Source of the DNA: Bacteroidia bacterium | Lineage (GTDB): Bacteria; Bacteroidota; Bacteroidia; Bacteroidales; VadinHA17 | DNA length: 20,560 nucleotides | Assembly: GCA_026391515.1 (NCBI GenBank) | Contig: JAPLEC010000344.1 | Span: 1-20,560 of the forward strand | Direction of reading: 5' to 3' | Shown here: piece after piece, positions 1-7,733 of the stretch | Position numbering within the stretch: position 1 is the stretch's first letter | Layout of the letters: each line of letters opens with the position of its first letter | Program-made: the position numbers and the translations under genes | The notes under the pieces: generated by a model | Databases searched by the model: none | What the model was told of the DNA's origin: nothing | What the model saw: only the letters and a program-made list of their open reading frames with translations

Positions 1-1
1 T

Positions 2-130
2 CTTCGGCAGGTTACTATTGAAAGTGCTGCCGAGGCCGATCATATTTTCTCAATGCTGATGGGAGATGAGGTTCCTCCACGAAGAGAATTCATCGAAACT
101 CATGCTAAATACGCAAAGATTGATGCGTGA
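2..130 (+). CDS. gyrB: DNA gyrase subunit B, C-terminal end (partial)
   Basis: Only the last 42 codons are in the window; the gene starts to the left. The reading frame gives LRQVTIESAAEADHIF followed by SMLMGDEVPPRREFIE and ends in KYAKIDA. The MGD-(x)-V-x-PRR-x-FIE pattern close to the C-terminus is the typical end of GyrB (the Toprim/C-terminal part of the type II topoisomerase that introduces negative supercoils with GyrA). ParE ends differently, so gyrase is preferred. The TGA stop is at 128-130. The assignment rests on a short stretch, but that stretch is highly conserved. Confidence 0.85.
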   Translation, partial: LRQVTIESAAEADHIFSMLMGDEVPPRREFIETHAKYAKIDA

Positions 131-161
131 ATAACCACCTCCTCCCGCCTTTGGCAGGATA

Positions 162-183
162 CTCCTCCTTTAAAAAGGAGGAG
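162..183. repeat. Perfect palindrome behind gyrB
   Basis: A CTCCTCCTTT arm and its exact reverse complement AAAGGAGGAG are separated by two bases. The palindrome lies between the gyrB stop and the end of the convergent DUF362 gene (243). No T-run follows on either strand, so it is not a classical intrinsic terminator, although it may act as a 3' end structure. Just before it (150-158) is a GCC-TTT-GGC mini-palindrome. It resembles the other C-rich/G-rich intergenic palindromes at 3845 and 5093. Confidence 0.5.
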
Positions 184-242
184 AAATGTAATTAATTAAA
201 TATCAATAATTTGGGGGTTTTTGAAAATGACAGACTTTTTTA

Positions 243-1352
243 TTATCCAAAGAACTTCCTCCTTACTTCTACTGCATTATTCTGGCAAACTTCACTGCAG
301 CCGAAGCACCTGATACATTTTTTATCATTAAGCACGACCCAATTCTCCTTCTCGTGATGCATCGCAATCGCATTGGCAGGACATACCTTAATGCATTCCA
401 TACAACCTGTGCAGTTTTTATGAATGAAAACCGGCCTTCGTTCAAGCTTCTTAAGGATTGGTAGCTTATCTTTCAGAAACTTTATAACAATATTTTCATT
501 ACCGGTAATCGGATACCTTTTAAAATCAGCCCTTATAATCGTTTGCAATTCAGGACCGTCATAAATAATTTCATTAATATCTTTCAGCCACAATCCCCGC
601 GAGATTGAAATGGAATTTGGCGGAATATCCATAGGCTTATAACCTGCTATAGTGCTTGCAATTATATCCATTGCTACAGGATTCGTCGATCCGATAAGAA
701 CTTCCGTATTAATAGGAATTCCCTGCGCCGGACCAGGCCCTTCCATACCAATAATACCATCCATCAGGAAGAAGTGTGGAAGAACTGCTTCATTGAGATC
801 AACCAGGAAAGTTGAAAATCTTTGTCTGTCGTAATGGAGTGCATGCTGTTTCGCTTTTGTGAAGCCGGGAACGAGACCAAGAGTATTTTTGATAGCACCG
901 GTGAAATAGACAAGCCCGTGATTCTTGAATTTTGGGAGAGAAATTATCAGGTCAACCTCCCTGACAATTGATGCAATTTTGATTTTGCCCTTTTTAAGGG
1001 TTGTTTCATAAGGATCTATTGCGAAATCAACCCAGGTAGCTCCGGTTTTCTGACAAACCTGGTAAATTCCTGATTTTTCACTTTTAAATCCTCTTAAATG
1101 AACTGCCGGTGAATCTCCGACAAAAACAGCTGCTCCTTTTGACTGGAGGTATCTGATCATTGCCTCAACTACCACAGGATGAGTGCTTATGCATTTTGAT
1201 GGATTGCTGTCGATAAGAATATTCGGTTTTATCAGGATTTTCTTGCCTGATGCTTCCGGGCCTTCGCATACTTTATATATTTCTGAAATAAGGTTAAATA
1301 CTTCATGAAGATCGTATTTCCTGCATTTCCTTACCGCAACCTTTGTATTCAT
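243..1352 (-). CDS. DUF362 domain protein with C-terminal 2x[4Fe-4S] ferredoxin domain
   Basis: A 369-residue cytoplasmic iron-sulfur protein. Residues about 1-290 match the DUF362 layout (KILIKPNIL near residue 40, then ISLPKFKNHG and a GAIKN segment). The last 60 residues form a bacterial-type ferredoxin: Cys314, 317, 320, 324 (CxxCxxCxxxCP) and Cys346, 349, 352, 356 (CxxCxxCxxxC), enough for two [4Fe-4S] clusters. The family is widespread in anaerobes and is of unknown reaction; an electron-transfer role is inferred from the clusters. It starts with ATG 8 nt after the dacB stop, so it is probably the last gene of the rlmN-dacB operon. No signal peptide is visible. Confidence 0.85.
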   Translation of the reverse strand: MNTKVAVRKCRKYDLHEVFNLISEIYKVCEGPEASGKKILIKPNILIDSNPSKCISTHPVVVEAMIRYLQSKGAAVFVGDSPAVHLRGFKSEKSGIYQVCQKTGATWVDFAIDPYETTLKKGKIKIASIVREVDLIISLPKFKNHGLVYFTGAIKNTLGLVPGFTKAKQHALHYDRQRFSTFLVDLNEAVLPHFFLMDGIIGMEGPGPAQGIPINTEVLIGSTNPVAMDIIASTIAGYKPMDIPPNSISISRGLWLKDINEIIYDGPELQTIIRADFKRYPITGNENIVIKFLKDKLPILKKLERRPVFIHKNCTGCMECIKVCPANAIAMHHEKENWVVLNDKKCIRCFGCSEVCQNNAVEVRRKFFG

Positions 1353-1360
1353 TGTTAATG

Positions 1361-2800
1361 TTAATTATTCAGAATAGTCTCTTTTAAAATCTCTTCAATT
1401 CCAGCAACAATTTTTTGCGCAGGACCTGAATAATTATTTACTATTATGCAGAATATCAGATCTTTACCTGAAATTGTCTTAATATATCCTGCATAACTTC
1501 TTACCCTGGTCATTGAACCGCTCTTTGCAACCAGTCTCGACTCAAATAAAAGATCTTTGAAATAATTTTTTAAGGTTCCTTCTTTACCTGCATCAGGCAG
1601 GGAAGCATAAAACACGCTAAAATATTTCCCTTGCCTTTTTATGAAATAAAGCAGCCTGGTCAATTCCCTTGCATTAACTGCATCCAGAGGGGAGAGTCCG
1701 CTGCCGTCTTCGATAAACATACCTTCTGTTTTGATGCCGGCTTTCTTAAGAAATTCATAAACTACTTCGACGCCGGATTCTGTTGATCCTTTAAGCCGAA
1801 AAACCTTTCCCAGCTCTTTTACCAGATGCTCAGCATATAAATTGACACTTTCATGATTCAGTACTTCAATGATATCTTTAAGAGGTGGTGAATATACTTC
1901 TTTGACTGGCTGTATATTAACGTCAATATATGATTGCTGCAACCTTGTTGTAGTAGGATTACCAGAGATAATTATTCCTGCATCTCTAAGCTTCTGGTCA
2001 ACTATTTTTGCCATGATCATAGGAGGATCGGCAATTGATGCTTTAAGAACAAAATCGTCGAGATTTGCCGGGATGGTTCCTGCAAGCCAACCGTTGGTGC
2101 TGTATGGAGCAGCAAAAACATAACCTTTGTCAGCTGTACCTGCTGCAACCAGCCAGTTAGTGAACTCAAATCTGCATTCTTCCGGAAAGATGCCGGTAAT
2201 GATCAGGTTTGTACTGTCACTGGATGTTTTGAAATGTATTTCGTATGTGTTGTCAAAAACTGATAAGCCATAAGCGCCGGCTCCATAGTAATTACCAGCA
2301 TCTTCCCATAGCCATTTGGCAGGAACTGGCAGATAATTATAATAAGAATCATCAGTAATGACTTTACCTTCAATTTTTCTTATCCCAAGCTTTTTAATTT
2401 CTGAAATCCATGTATCGATGAACCCTTCGTAGTGCTCTTTAAAATTATTTGATCCAAGCACTGGGTCACCGCCTCCTTTAATAACAATGTCACCCTTAAG
2501 TCTGCCTGACCTTTTATTAAATGTCCCGGTATAGCCTAACAAAGTTTTGAAAGTGTAATCCGGCCCCAGCATTTCTAAAGCTGCAGAGCTCGTTAAAAGC
2601 TTCATTACCGAAGCCGGGATCAGACTTTTTCCGGCATTGTATTCAAATACTGTTCTTCCGCTATCGGATTCCAGAATAGAGAAAGATACAGCTGCATGTT
2701 CCATTGAGGAATCGGCGAGAAGCTTGTTTAAAGAAATTTCCTGTGAATATGCCAGAAAAGGGAACCAGAAAAACAATATGAATAGGATTCTGATTCTCAC
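1361..2800 (-). CDS. dacB: D-alanyl-D-alanine carboxypeptidase/endopeptidase, PBP4 type (S13)
   Basis: A 479-residue low-molecular-weight penicillin-binding protein that trims or cleaves D-Ala crosslinks of peptidoglycan in the periplasm. A Sec signal peptide covers residues 1-20 (hydrophobic LFILFFWFPFLAYSQ). The three active-site motifs are in order: SxxK as SVMK (Ser64, Lys67), SxN as SVN (318-320), and KTG as KSG (426-428). The long spacing between motifs 1 and 2 (about 250 residues) is the hallmark of S13 enzymes, which carry an inserted domain between them. The start is a GTG whose GTGA overlaps the rlmN stop, so translation is probably coupled to rlmN. The next in-frame Met lies at residue 33, behind the signal peptide, which supports the GTG. 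Confidence 0.93.
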   Translation of the reverse strand: MRIRILFILFFWFPFLAYSQEISLNKLLADSSMEHAAVSFSILESDSGRTVFEYNAGKSLIPASVMKLLTSSAALEMLGPDYTFKTLLGYTGTFNKRSGRLKGDIVIKGGGDPVLGSNNFKEHYEGFIDTWISEIKKLGIRKIEGKVITDDSYYNYLPVPAKWLWEDAGNYYGAGAYGLSVFDNTYEIHFKTSSDSTNLIITGIFPEECRFEFTNWLVAAGTADKGYVFAAPYSTNGWLAGTIPANLDDFVLKASIADPPMIMAKIVDQKLRDAGIIISGNPTTTRLQQSYIDVNIQPVKEVYSPPLKDIIEVLNHESVNLYAEHLVKELGKVFRLKGSTESGVEVVYEFLKKAGIKTEGMFIEDGSGLSPLDAVNARELTRLLYFIKRQGKYFSVFYASLPDAGKEGTLKNYFKDLLFESRLVAKSGSMTRVRSYAGYIKTISGKDLIFCIIVNNYSGPAQKIVAGIEEILKETILNN

Positions 2801-3831
2801 GGCTGTTTGCTTTTATTTTGTTCAAGAGTCGAAAGCAAACCGCAGGCTGCCTGTATATCTTCACCTCTGGAAGCTCTGATAGTTGTAAGTATCCCCTTTG
2901 CATTCAAAGCCTCCTTGAAATTTATTATGGCTTGATTATCAGGACTTTGGAATTCAGATCCGGGAATGGGATGAAACTTTATGAGATTTATCCGGCATTT
3001 TATTCCGTCCAGGATACGGGCAAGCTCTTTAATATGCTTAGGGGTATCGTTCAAACCTTTAAAAAGAATATATTCAAACGATACCCTTCTCTGGTTGTTG
3101 AAATCAAAATCTCTGATAATATCAAGGATCTCTTTGACAGAGTTAGTTCTCTGAATTGGCATAAGCATCCTTCTTTCTTCATCAAATGGTGAATGAAGGC
3201 TGACTGCAAGATGACACCGGCTTTTTTCCAGGAACTCTTTTATGGTTTTTTTCAGTCCGACAGTGCTCACAGTTATTCTTGTCGGACTCCATCCATAGCC
3301 CCATTCGCTCGCAAGAATTTCGAGGCTCTTGAGAACTTCTTCAATGTTATCGAGAGGTTCGCCCATACCCATGAAAACCATATTAGTCATCTTATTGAAT
3401 TCAGGAAGACTTCTGAACTGGTTCAGAATTTCATTTGATGAAAGGTTCCCCTGGAATCCCTGTTTACCTGTCATGCAAAACAGACAACCCATTTTGCATC
3501 CGGCCTGTGTTGATACACATATTGTCGACCTGTCATCATCGGGAATATAAGCTGTTTCTATATATTTGTCATCCAGTACTTTATAAAGATATTTTTTTGT
3601 TCCGTCAGTGCTCTCTGCAGATTTTATCGGAGCTGATAATCCGATTTCATAATCTGTCGAAAGCACCTCTCTCATCTTTTTCGACAGGTTAGTCATCTCG
3701 TCAACTGAAAATATCTCTTTCTTATATAACCAGTCGGCAATCTGTTTTGCAGCAAAACCCGGCAATCTGACGCGTTTTGTAACTGCTATCAGTTCATTAA
3801 GTGTTTTTCCGTATAGTTTTTCTTTTTGCAT
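2797..3831 (-). CDS. rlmN: 23S rRNA (adenine-2503-C2)/tRNA A37 methyltransferase RlmN
   Basis: A 344-residue radical-SAM enzyme that methylates C2 of A2503 in 23S rRNA (and A37 of some tRNAs in characterised homologues). The radical-SAM cluster motif CxxxCxxC is at Cys112, Cys116, Cys119 (CKMGCLFC). The family-specific cysteines are present: the C-terminal one, which forms the methyl-transfer adduct network, is probably Cys330 in DIQAACGLL. Other family blocks visible are MVFMGMGEPLDN, TVSTVGL, LAVSLHSP and EYILFKGLND. Length is normal for RlmN. It starts with ATG and overlaps dacB by 4 nt at the 3' end. The leader contains the palindrome at 3845-3868 and the octamer repeats at 3927-3950; no convincing TAnnTTTG element was found. 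Confidence 0.96.
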   Translation of the reverse strand: MQKEKLYGKTLNELIAVTKRVRLPGFAAKQIADWLYKKEIFSVDEMTNLSKKMREVLSTDYEIGLSAPIKSAESTDGTKKYLYKVLDDKYIETAYIPDDDRSTICVSTQAGCKMGCLFCMTGKQGFQGNLSSNEILNQFRSLPEFNKMTNMVFMGMGEPLDNIEEVLKSLEILASEWGYGWSPTRITVSTVGLKKTIKEFLEKSRCHLAVSLHSPFDEERRMLMPIQRTNSVKEILDIIRDFDFNNQRRVSFEYILFKGLNDTPKHIKELARILDGIKCRINLIKFHPIPGSEFQSPDNQAIINFKEALNAKGILTTIRASRGEDIQAACGLLSTLEQNKSKQP

Positions 3832-3844
3832 TTACATCCCCCTG

Positions 3845-3868
3845 CCCCCTTCAAAGGGGGAATTTTTT
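3845..3868. repeat. CCCCCTT/AAGGGGG hairpin with T-run, rlmN leader
   Basis: A perfect 7-bp stem (3845-3851 with 3854-3860) has a 2-base central spacer and is followed on the plus strand by TTTTTT at 3863-3868. By shape it would terminate plus-strand transcription, yet the genes on both sides run on the minus strand. There it lies in the leader of rlmN. It is more likely a member of a mobile or spreading class of intergenic palindromes than a dedicated terminator. Confidence 0.5.
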
Positions 3869-3926
3869 ATATCTCCCTGAATCATGCTATGTCTTGTAAT
3901 TCTATCGTCTGTTGCCTGTCACCAGT

Positions 3927-3950
3927 TGCCTTTATGCCTTTACGCCTTTA
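3927..3950. repeat. Three tandem octamers (TGCCTTTA, TGCCTTTA, CGCCTTTA)
   Basis: Three consecutive 8-bp units with one substitution. On the minus strand they read TAAAGGC(G/A), and the first TAA is the stop codon of the hydrolase gene (3948-3950). The repeat thus starts exactly at the stop codon and extends into the gap before rlmN. Similar short-period repeats occur in the gaps at 5127-5199 and 17312-17332. Confidence 0.75.
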
Positions 3951-5039
3951 ATTAAATCCATACCCTGCCTTTTGAAGGTCCTTTACTGATTTAAATGGTT
4001 TTGGTGGTGTCAGGTACTTATTCAGGTGGTTATAGATTTTCATTCTTATCTCTTTTGCTTCTTTATAATCCATCCTGTCGAAAGAATGACCGCCGGGCAT
4101 ATTTTCAAATATTTCGTAGGAGAAATTGCTCTTACCTTCGGCCTTCAGAGATTTAATCAGGTGTTCGACTTCAAGTACATTAACATCTTCATCATTGGTA
4201 TTTGTATGAATGAGAAGAGGAGTGTTCTGGTATTTATCGGTCTGCCAGGCCGGAGATCTTTTCCGGTATTCTGCAACATTTTGATCAGCCGGCTTACCGA
4301 TGGCAGCCTGTTCTGAAAACAGATCGCGGTATTCCTGATCCTTATATCCCATACGGGCTATCAGGTCGCTCACCGGCACTCCGGTAAATGCTACTTTATA
4401 GTTTTGCGGGTAGGTAAAAATGTCAAAAAGAGCAATATAACCACCATGACTCCAGCCAACTATGCCCACTCTGTCTTTATCGACAATAGTATAGTTATCT
4501 ATCATATACTGGCGACTTGCATCGACATCCTGAACTTCAAGACCCCCATAATCAATATTATTGTACATGGCAGCGCCGTAACCCGTTGATCCACGGTATT
4601 CAGGGGCTGTAACGATATACCCCTGTGATACCATTTCCCTGACGATATGGGTGTGATATGTCGTAAAATCGGCATGAACTCCTCCATGTGGAAAAACCAG
4701 GAGAGGATATTTTTTCCCGGGATCGGCATCTTTTGGAATAAATATATATGTCCAGAATTTTACAGGATTTCCGGCTCCCTGTCCTGTTGGATTCTTCTCT
4801 TTTGCAAGTGGAGGGCCGGTGATATAAACCTTATCAATAAAAGCAATATCGCCAACCTTATTGTACCACTGAACATCGTCGATTTCCTTCTGCAGAACAT
4901 CAAACCGGTGACTCAGATCATCAATATTGGTATTGACCTTATTAATTGCATTCATCAGCTCTATAGTTCCTGGTTGACAATACAGATTTAAAGAGCTGAA
5001 TAGCAAAGAAATAACAGTACAGAGAATTAGCTTTTTCAT
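3948..5039 (-). CDS. Secreted alpha/beta hydrolase, prolyl oligopeptidase-like (S9 type)
   Basis: A 363-residue exported hydrolase. A signal peptide spans about residues 1-21 (MKKLILCTVISLLFSSLNLY), then a predicted helical or coiled-coil stretch at 28-57, then an alpha/beta-hydrolase core. Visible catalytic elements are the oxyanion HGG at 118-120 (LLVFPHGG), the nucleophile elbow GWSHGG with Ser197, the probable acid Asp283 in TNDEDVN, and His318 in MPGGHSF. This is the S9 catalytic domain without the usual N-terminal beta-propeller, so it may be a peptidase or an esterase; substrate unknown. It stands alone between dapF and rlmN, with gaps of 165 and 116 bp. Cys21 is not in a convincing lipobox, so signal peptidase I processing is more likely. 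Confidence 0.8.
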   Translation of the reverse strand: MKKLILCTVISLLFSSLNLYCQPGTIELMNAINKVNTNIDDLSHRFDVLQKEIDDVQWYNKVGDIAFIDKVYITGPPLAKEKNPTGQGAGNPVKFWTYIFIPKDADPGKKYPLLVFPHGGVHADFTTYHTHIVREMVSQGYIVTAPEYRGSTGYGAAMYNNIDYGGLEVQDVDASRQYMIDNYTIVDKDRVGIVGWSHGGYIALFDIFTYPQNYKVAFTGVPVSDLIARMGYKDQEYRDLFSEQAAIGKPADQNVAEYRKRSPAWQTDKYQNTPLLIHTNTNDEDVNVLEVEHLIKSLKAEGKSNFSYEIFENMPGGHSFDRMDYKEAKEIRMKIYNHLNKYLTPPKPFKSVKDLQKAGYGFN

Positions 5040-5092
5040 GTTAATTTATGAATTATTTTATGAGATATCTTAACATTCTTTAATCCACCCTT

Positions 5093-5117
5093 ATCCCCTA
5101 CATGGAGGGGATTTTTT
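5093..5117. repeat. ATCCCCT/AGGGGAT hairpin with T-run
   Basis: A 7-bp perfect stem (5093-5099 with 5106-5112), a 6-base loop, then T's to 5117 on the plus strand. Neighbouring genes run on the minus strand, so the T-run is on the wrong side to serve dapF. Same architecture as the element at 3845-3868. Confidence 0.5.
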
Positions 5118-5126
5118 CTGTATTGC

Positions 5127-5199
5127 ACCTTGAACCTTGAACCCTTCCTTCTCCGCCAGTTGGCTGATTCGGCAGGCAAGCTTGAACCTTGTACCTTTA
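5127..5199. repeat. Heptamer-period repeat tract around a GCC/GGC core
   Basis: Two tandem ACCTTGA units lie at 5127-5140 and two related units (ACCTTGT, ACCTTTA) at 5186-5199. Between them is a stretch rich in GCC/GGC half-palindromes (5154-5176). The tract ends 5 nt from the dapF stop. It lies in the gap between dapF and the hydrolase gene. A 65-codon minus-strand reading frame runs through it, but it consists only of repeat sequence and is not considered a gene. Confidence 0.65.
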
Positions 5200-5204
5200 T
5201 CCCA

Positions 5205-5981
5205 TTAAACCTTAATATTTCCTTCAAACACAAACGTTGCCGGACCAGATAACCAGATGTTGGTCACTTTTTCATTTTTGATATCGAACTCAACTTTCAG
5301 ATTTCCTCCCCTTGTCCTGACATTAACCGGTCCAGCGCCAAAATATCCTGCCAGAACTGAAGCAATGGCAGAGGCAGTGACACCGGTACCACATGCTAAT
5401 GTCTCTTCTTCAACTCCTCTTTCAAATGTTCTGATATAGAGTCCATTATCAATAACCTGTACAAAATTCACATTGGTTCCTCCGGGAGCAAACTCCTTTG
5501 ACCACCGGAGCCTTTTTCCTTCTTCAGCCACATTGACTTTATCGGCATCATCTTTGAAAACAATATAATGGGGTGATCCTGTATTTATAAAATAACTTCC
5601 GTTTACAATCCTGAATTCATTTACATTTCCCATTTGCAGACGTACTGAATCATTATCTACTGTTGCTTCATGAAGTCCGTCGTAAGCAAGAAATTTTTGA
5701 TTTTGTCCGGCAATTCCTGATTTCATTGCAAAATGGGCACTACATCTTCCTCCGTTTCCACACATGGATCCGAGTTTACCATCAGAATTGAAATATTTCA
5801 TCTCATAATCAGCCATGGTGCAACCGGAGATAAGAATAAGCCCGTCTGCGCCAATGCCAAAACGGCGGTCGCACAATTTGTTAATAAGTTTTGAATCCGA
5901 CGGATTAATTTCTCCCTCACGGTTGTCTATGATAATGAAATCGTTACCTGCACCCTGATATTTGTTAAAAGATATATTCAT
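5205..5981 (-). CDS. dapF: Diaminopimelate epimerase
   Basis: A 258-residue PLP-independent racemase that converts LL- to meso-diaminopimelate for peptidoglycan and lysine synthesis in the cytoplasm. The N-terminus MNISFNKYQGAGNDFIIID matches the family start. An upstream in-frame ATG (6026) would add 15 residues that do not look like DapF, so ATG at 5981 was chosen. The two active-site cysteines are Cys74 in GSMCGNGGRC and Cys197 in LACGTGVTASA. Length is slightly below the usual 270. It is divergent from the HtrA gene. It is not next to other lysine-pathway genes in this window. Confidence 0.95.
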   Translation of the reverse strand: MNISFNKYQGAGNDFIIIDNREGEINPSDSKLINKLCDRRFGIGADGLILISGCTMADYEMKYFNSDGKLGSMCGNGGRCSAHFAMKSGIAGQNQKFLAYDGLHEATVDNDSVRLQMGNVNEFRIVNGSYFINTGSPHYIVFKDDADKVNVAEEGKRLRWSKEFAPGGTNVNFVQVIDNGLYIRTFERGVEEETLACGTGVTASAIASVLAGYFGAGPVNVRTRGGNLKVEFDIKNEKVTNIWLSGPATFVFEGNIKV

Positions 5982-6156
5982 CACTGTTAAATTGAAGTTA
6001 ATTCTGCGTAATATGTTGAAGATCATTGAAAAAAAGCATGATCTTTGTGAAACAAAAACGTCAGAAAACGGTTGTAAAGATATGAACTTTTATCAAGGCA
6101 TAATATTTGATGACCGCTGACAAATCAAATCAATTGATAATTTAAAAAGGATTATT

Positions 6157-7605
6157 ATGAAAGGAAAGTATTTATTAGGTGGATTGTTAATGGCTCTTCT
6201 CGGAGCAGCAATTGCTTTATTCGCATATACAACTTTAATTGAGAAGCCGGCTGCTGTTGTAACCCGCGACAGTTCAAAAATTGAGATTCCTGCAACTCAG
6301 GCAGTTCTTACTTCTTTCCAGATACCGGATGGCCAGGTCGATTTTACCTATGCTGCTGAACAGACTGTGCATGCAGTAGTTCATGTTAAAGTGAAAGCTA
6401 TGGTTTCGCAGCCTGAAAATCCTATATTGGAATTTTTCTATGGCAACCGTTACGAAAGCAGACCAAGGGAAGTTTCCGGGTACGGATCCGGAGTGATTAT
6501 TTCACCTGACGGTTATATAATAACCAATAATCATGTAGTTGAAGATGCTGAAAACATTGAGGTTACCCTTAATGATAACAGGAAATTCACTGCACAGGTT
6601 ATCGGGCGCGATCCGAGTACGGATATTGCTCTCATAAAAATTAAAGCTGACAACCTGGCATATATAAAATATGGTGATTCAGAGAAACTCAGAGTTGGAG
6701 AATGGGTTCTCGCTGTCGGAAATCCATTCGACCTTACATCAACAGTAACTGCCGGAATAGTAAGTGCAAAAGGAAGAAATCTCGGGCTTATTAACAGTGA
6801 TTACCCGTTAGAGTCATATATCCAGACTGATGCTGCTGTCAACATGGGTAACAGCGGTGGAGCACTTGTTGATACACAGGGTTTGCTGGTCGGCATAACA
6901 TCTGCCTTATCATCACCAAGCGGAATGTATATAGGTAACTCTTTTGCCATACCGGTTACTATTGTAAAAAAAGTCATTGATGATATAAGACAATTTGGAG
7001 AGGTTCAAAGAGCCATAATTGGCGTACATATCGCTGAAGTAACAGCTGAAGATGCTGAGAAACAGAACCTTAAAGAAGTAAAAGGTGCATTAATAACTGA
7101 AGTGCTGGATAATGGCTCGGCTGCCGATGCCAACCTTAAGAAGAATGACGTGATAGTTAAACTTGATAATATTCCGGTAAATACGGTCTCTGAACTTCAG
7201 GAGCAGGTTGGAAAACACCGTCCGGGTGACAAAGTTTCTGTTACTTACATAAGAAACGGGAATGAGAATACAGTTCCGGTTACTTTGAAGAATATTGCAA
7301 ATAATACTAATGTCATCACCCCTGGTATGGGTATCGGCGTCGTTTACGGTGCAAGGTTGGAGACACTAAGTTCAAATGACAAGCGATTGTATAATGTCGA
7401 TTATGGTACAAAAATCATTGAACTGGGTGACGGCAGATTTAAAGATATTGGACTGAAAAAGGGAACAATTATCCTCAGTATAAATGGAAAGAAAGTCAGG
7501 AATGCTGAAGATATTCGTACAGCTACCAATAATGAAAACAGCCTGAAATCCATAGAAGGCTATTATTCAGACGGCACCCATTTCGACTATAAATATGGAT
7601 ATTAA
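6157..7605 (+). CDS. HtrA/Do-family periplasmic serine protease
   Basis: A 482-residue protein-quality-control protease. An N-terminal membrane anchor or signal (residues 6-26) is followed by a trypsin-like domain with the triad His126 (TNNHVVEDA), Asp156 (STDIALIK) and Ser233 (GNSGGALV). PDZ1 covers about 285-380 and a shorter, divergent PDZ2 about 390-475. This is the DegP/DegQ/DegS family architecture; the member cannot be fixed from sequence, so no symbol is given. The ATG has a good AAAAGGA 7 nt upstream. Upstream, AATATTTG at 6102-6109 is one base off the Bacteroidota -7 element and may be its promoter. It is followed by a hairpin and rpoD. Confidence 0.94.
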   Translation: MKGKYLLGGLLMALLGAAIALFAYTTLIEKPAAVVTRDSSKIEIPATQAVLTSFQIPDGQVDFTYAAEQTVHAVVHVKVKAMVSQPENPILEFFYGNRYESRPREVSGYGSGVIISPDGYIITNNHVVEDAENIEVTLNDNRKFTAQVIGRDPSTDIALIKIKADNLAYIKYGDSEKLRVGEWVLAVGNPFDLTSTVTAGIVSAKGRNLGLINSDYPLESYIQTDAAVNMGNSGGALVDTQGLLVGITSALSSPSGMYIGNSFAIPVTIVKKVIDDIRQFGEVQRAIIGVHIAEVTAEDAEKQNLKEVKGALITEVLDNGSAADANLKKNDVIVKLDNIPVNTVSELQEQVGKHRPGDKVSVTYIRNGNENTVPVTLKNIANNTNVITPGMGIGVVYGARLETLSSNDKRLYNVDYGTKIIELGDGRFKDIGLKKGTIILSINGKKVRNAEDIRTATNNENSLKSIEGYYSDGTHFDYKYGY

Positions 7606-7631
7606 GCTGGTATAATATTCAAATCCTTATA

Positions 7632-7661
7632 AATCAGTGGATTGTAATAAACCCACTGATT
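7632..7661. other. Hairpin in the htrA-rpoD gap
   Basis: AATCAGTGG (7632-7640) pairs perfectly with CCACTGATT (7653-7661) over a 12-base loop, 26 nt after the protease stop codon. There is no T-run behind it, so it may be a 3' stabilising structure or a factor-dependent end for the protease mRNA rather than an intrinsic terminator. Confidence 0.5.
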
Positions 7662-7682
7662 ATACAACAATACCAGATATAT

Positions 7683-7713
7683 TTTGTTATTACATATAAT
7701 AGCATTATCTTTG
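7683..7713 (+). promoter_or_regulatory. rpoD promoter, Bacteroidota type
   Basis: TTTG at 7683-7686, a 19-bp spacer, and TATCTTTG at 7706-7713 match the Bacteroidota primary-sigma consensus TTTG-N19-TAnnTTTG exactly. The expected start of transcription is near 7720, leaving a leader of only about 14 nt before the ATG at 7734. The leader has no Shine-Dalgarno sequence. Confidence 0.8.
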
Positions 7714-7733
7714 CGAAAATTTTTTAAATCCCT

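Noticed and set aside
5036..5233. A 65-codon minus-strand reading frame between dapF and the hydrolase
   Set aside because: It runs through the heptamer repeats and the palindrome, overlaps the 3' end of dapF, and has no recognisable protein pattern.
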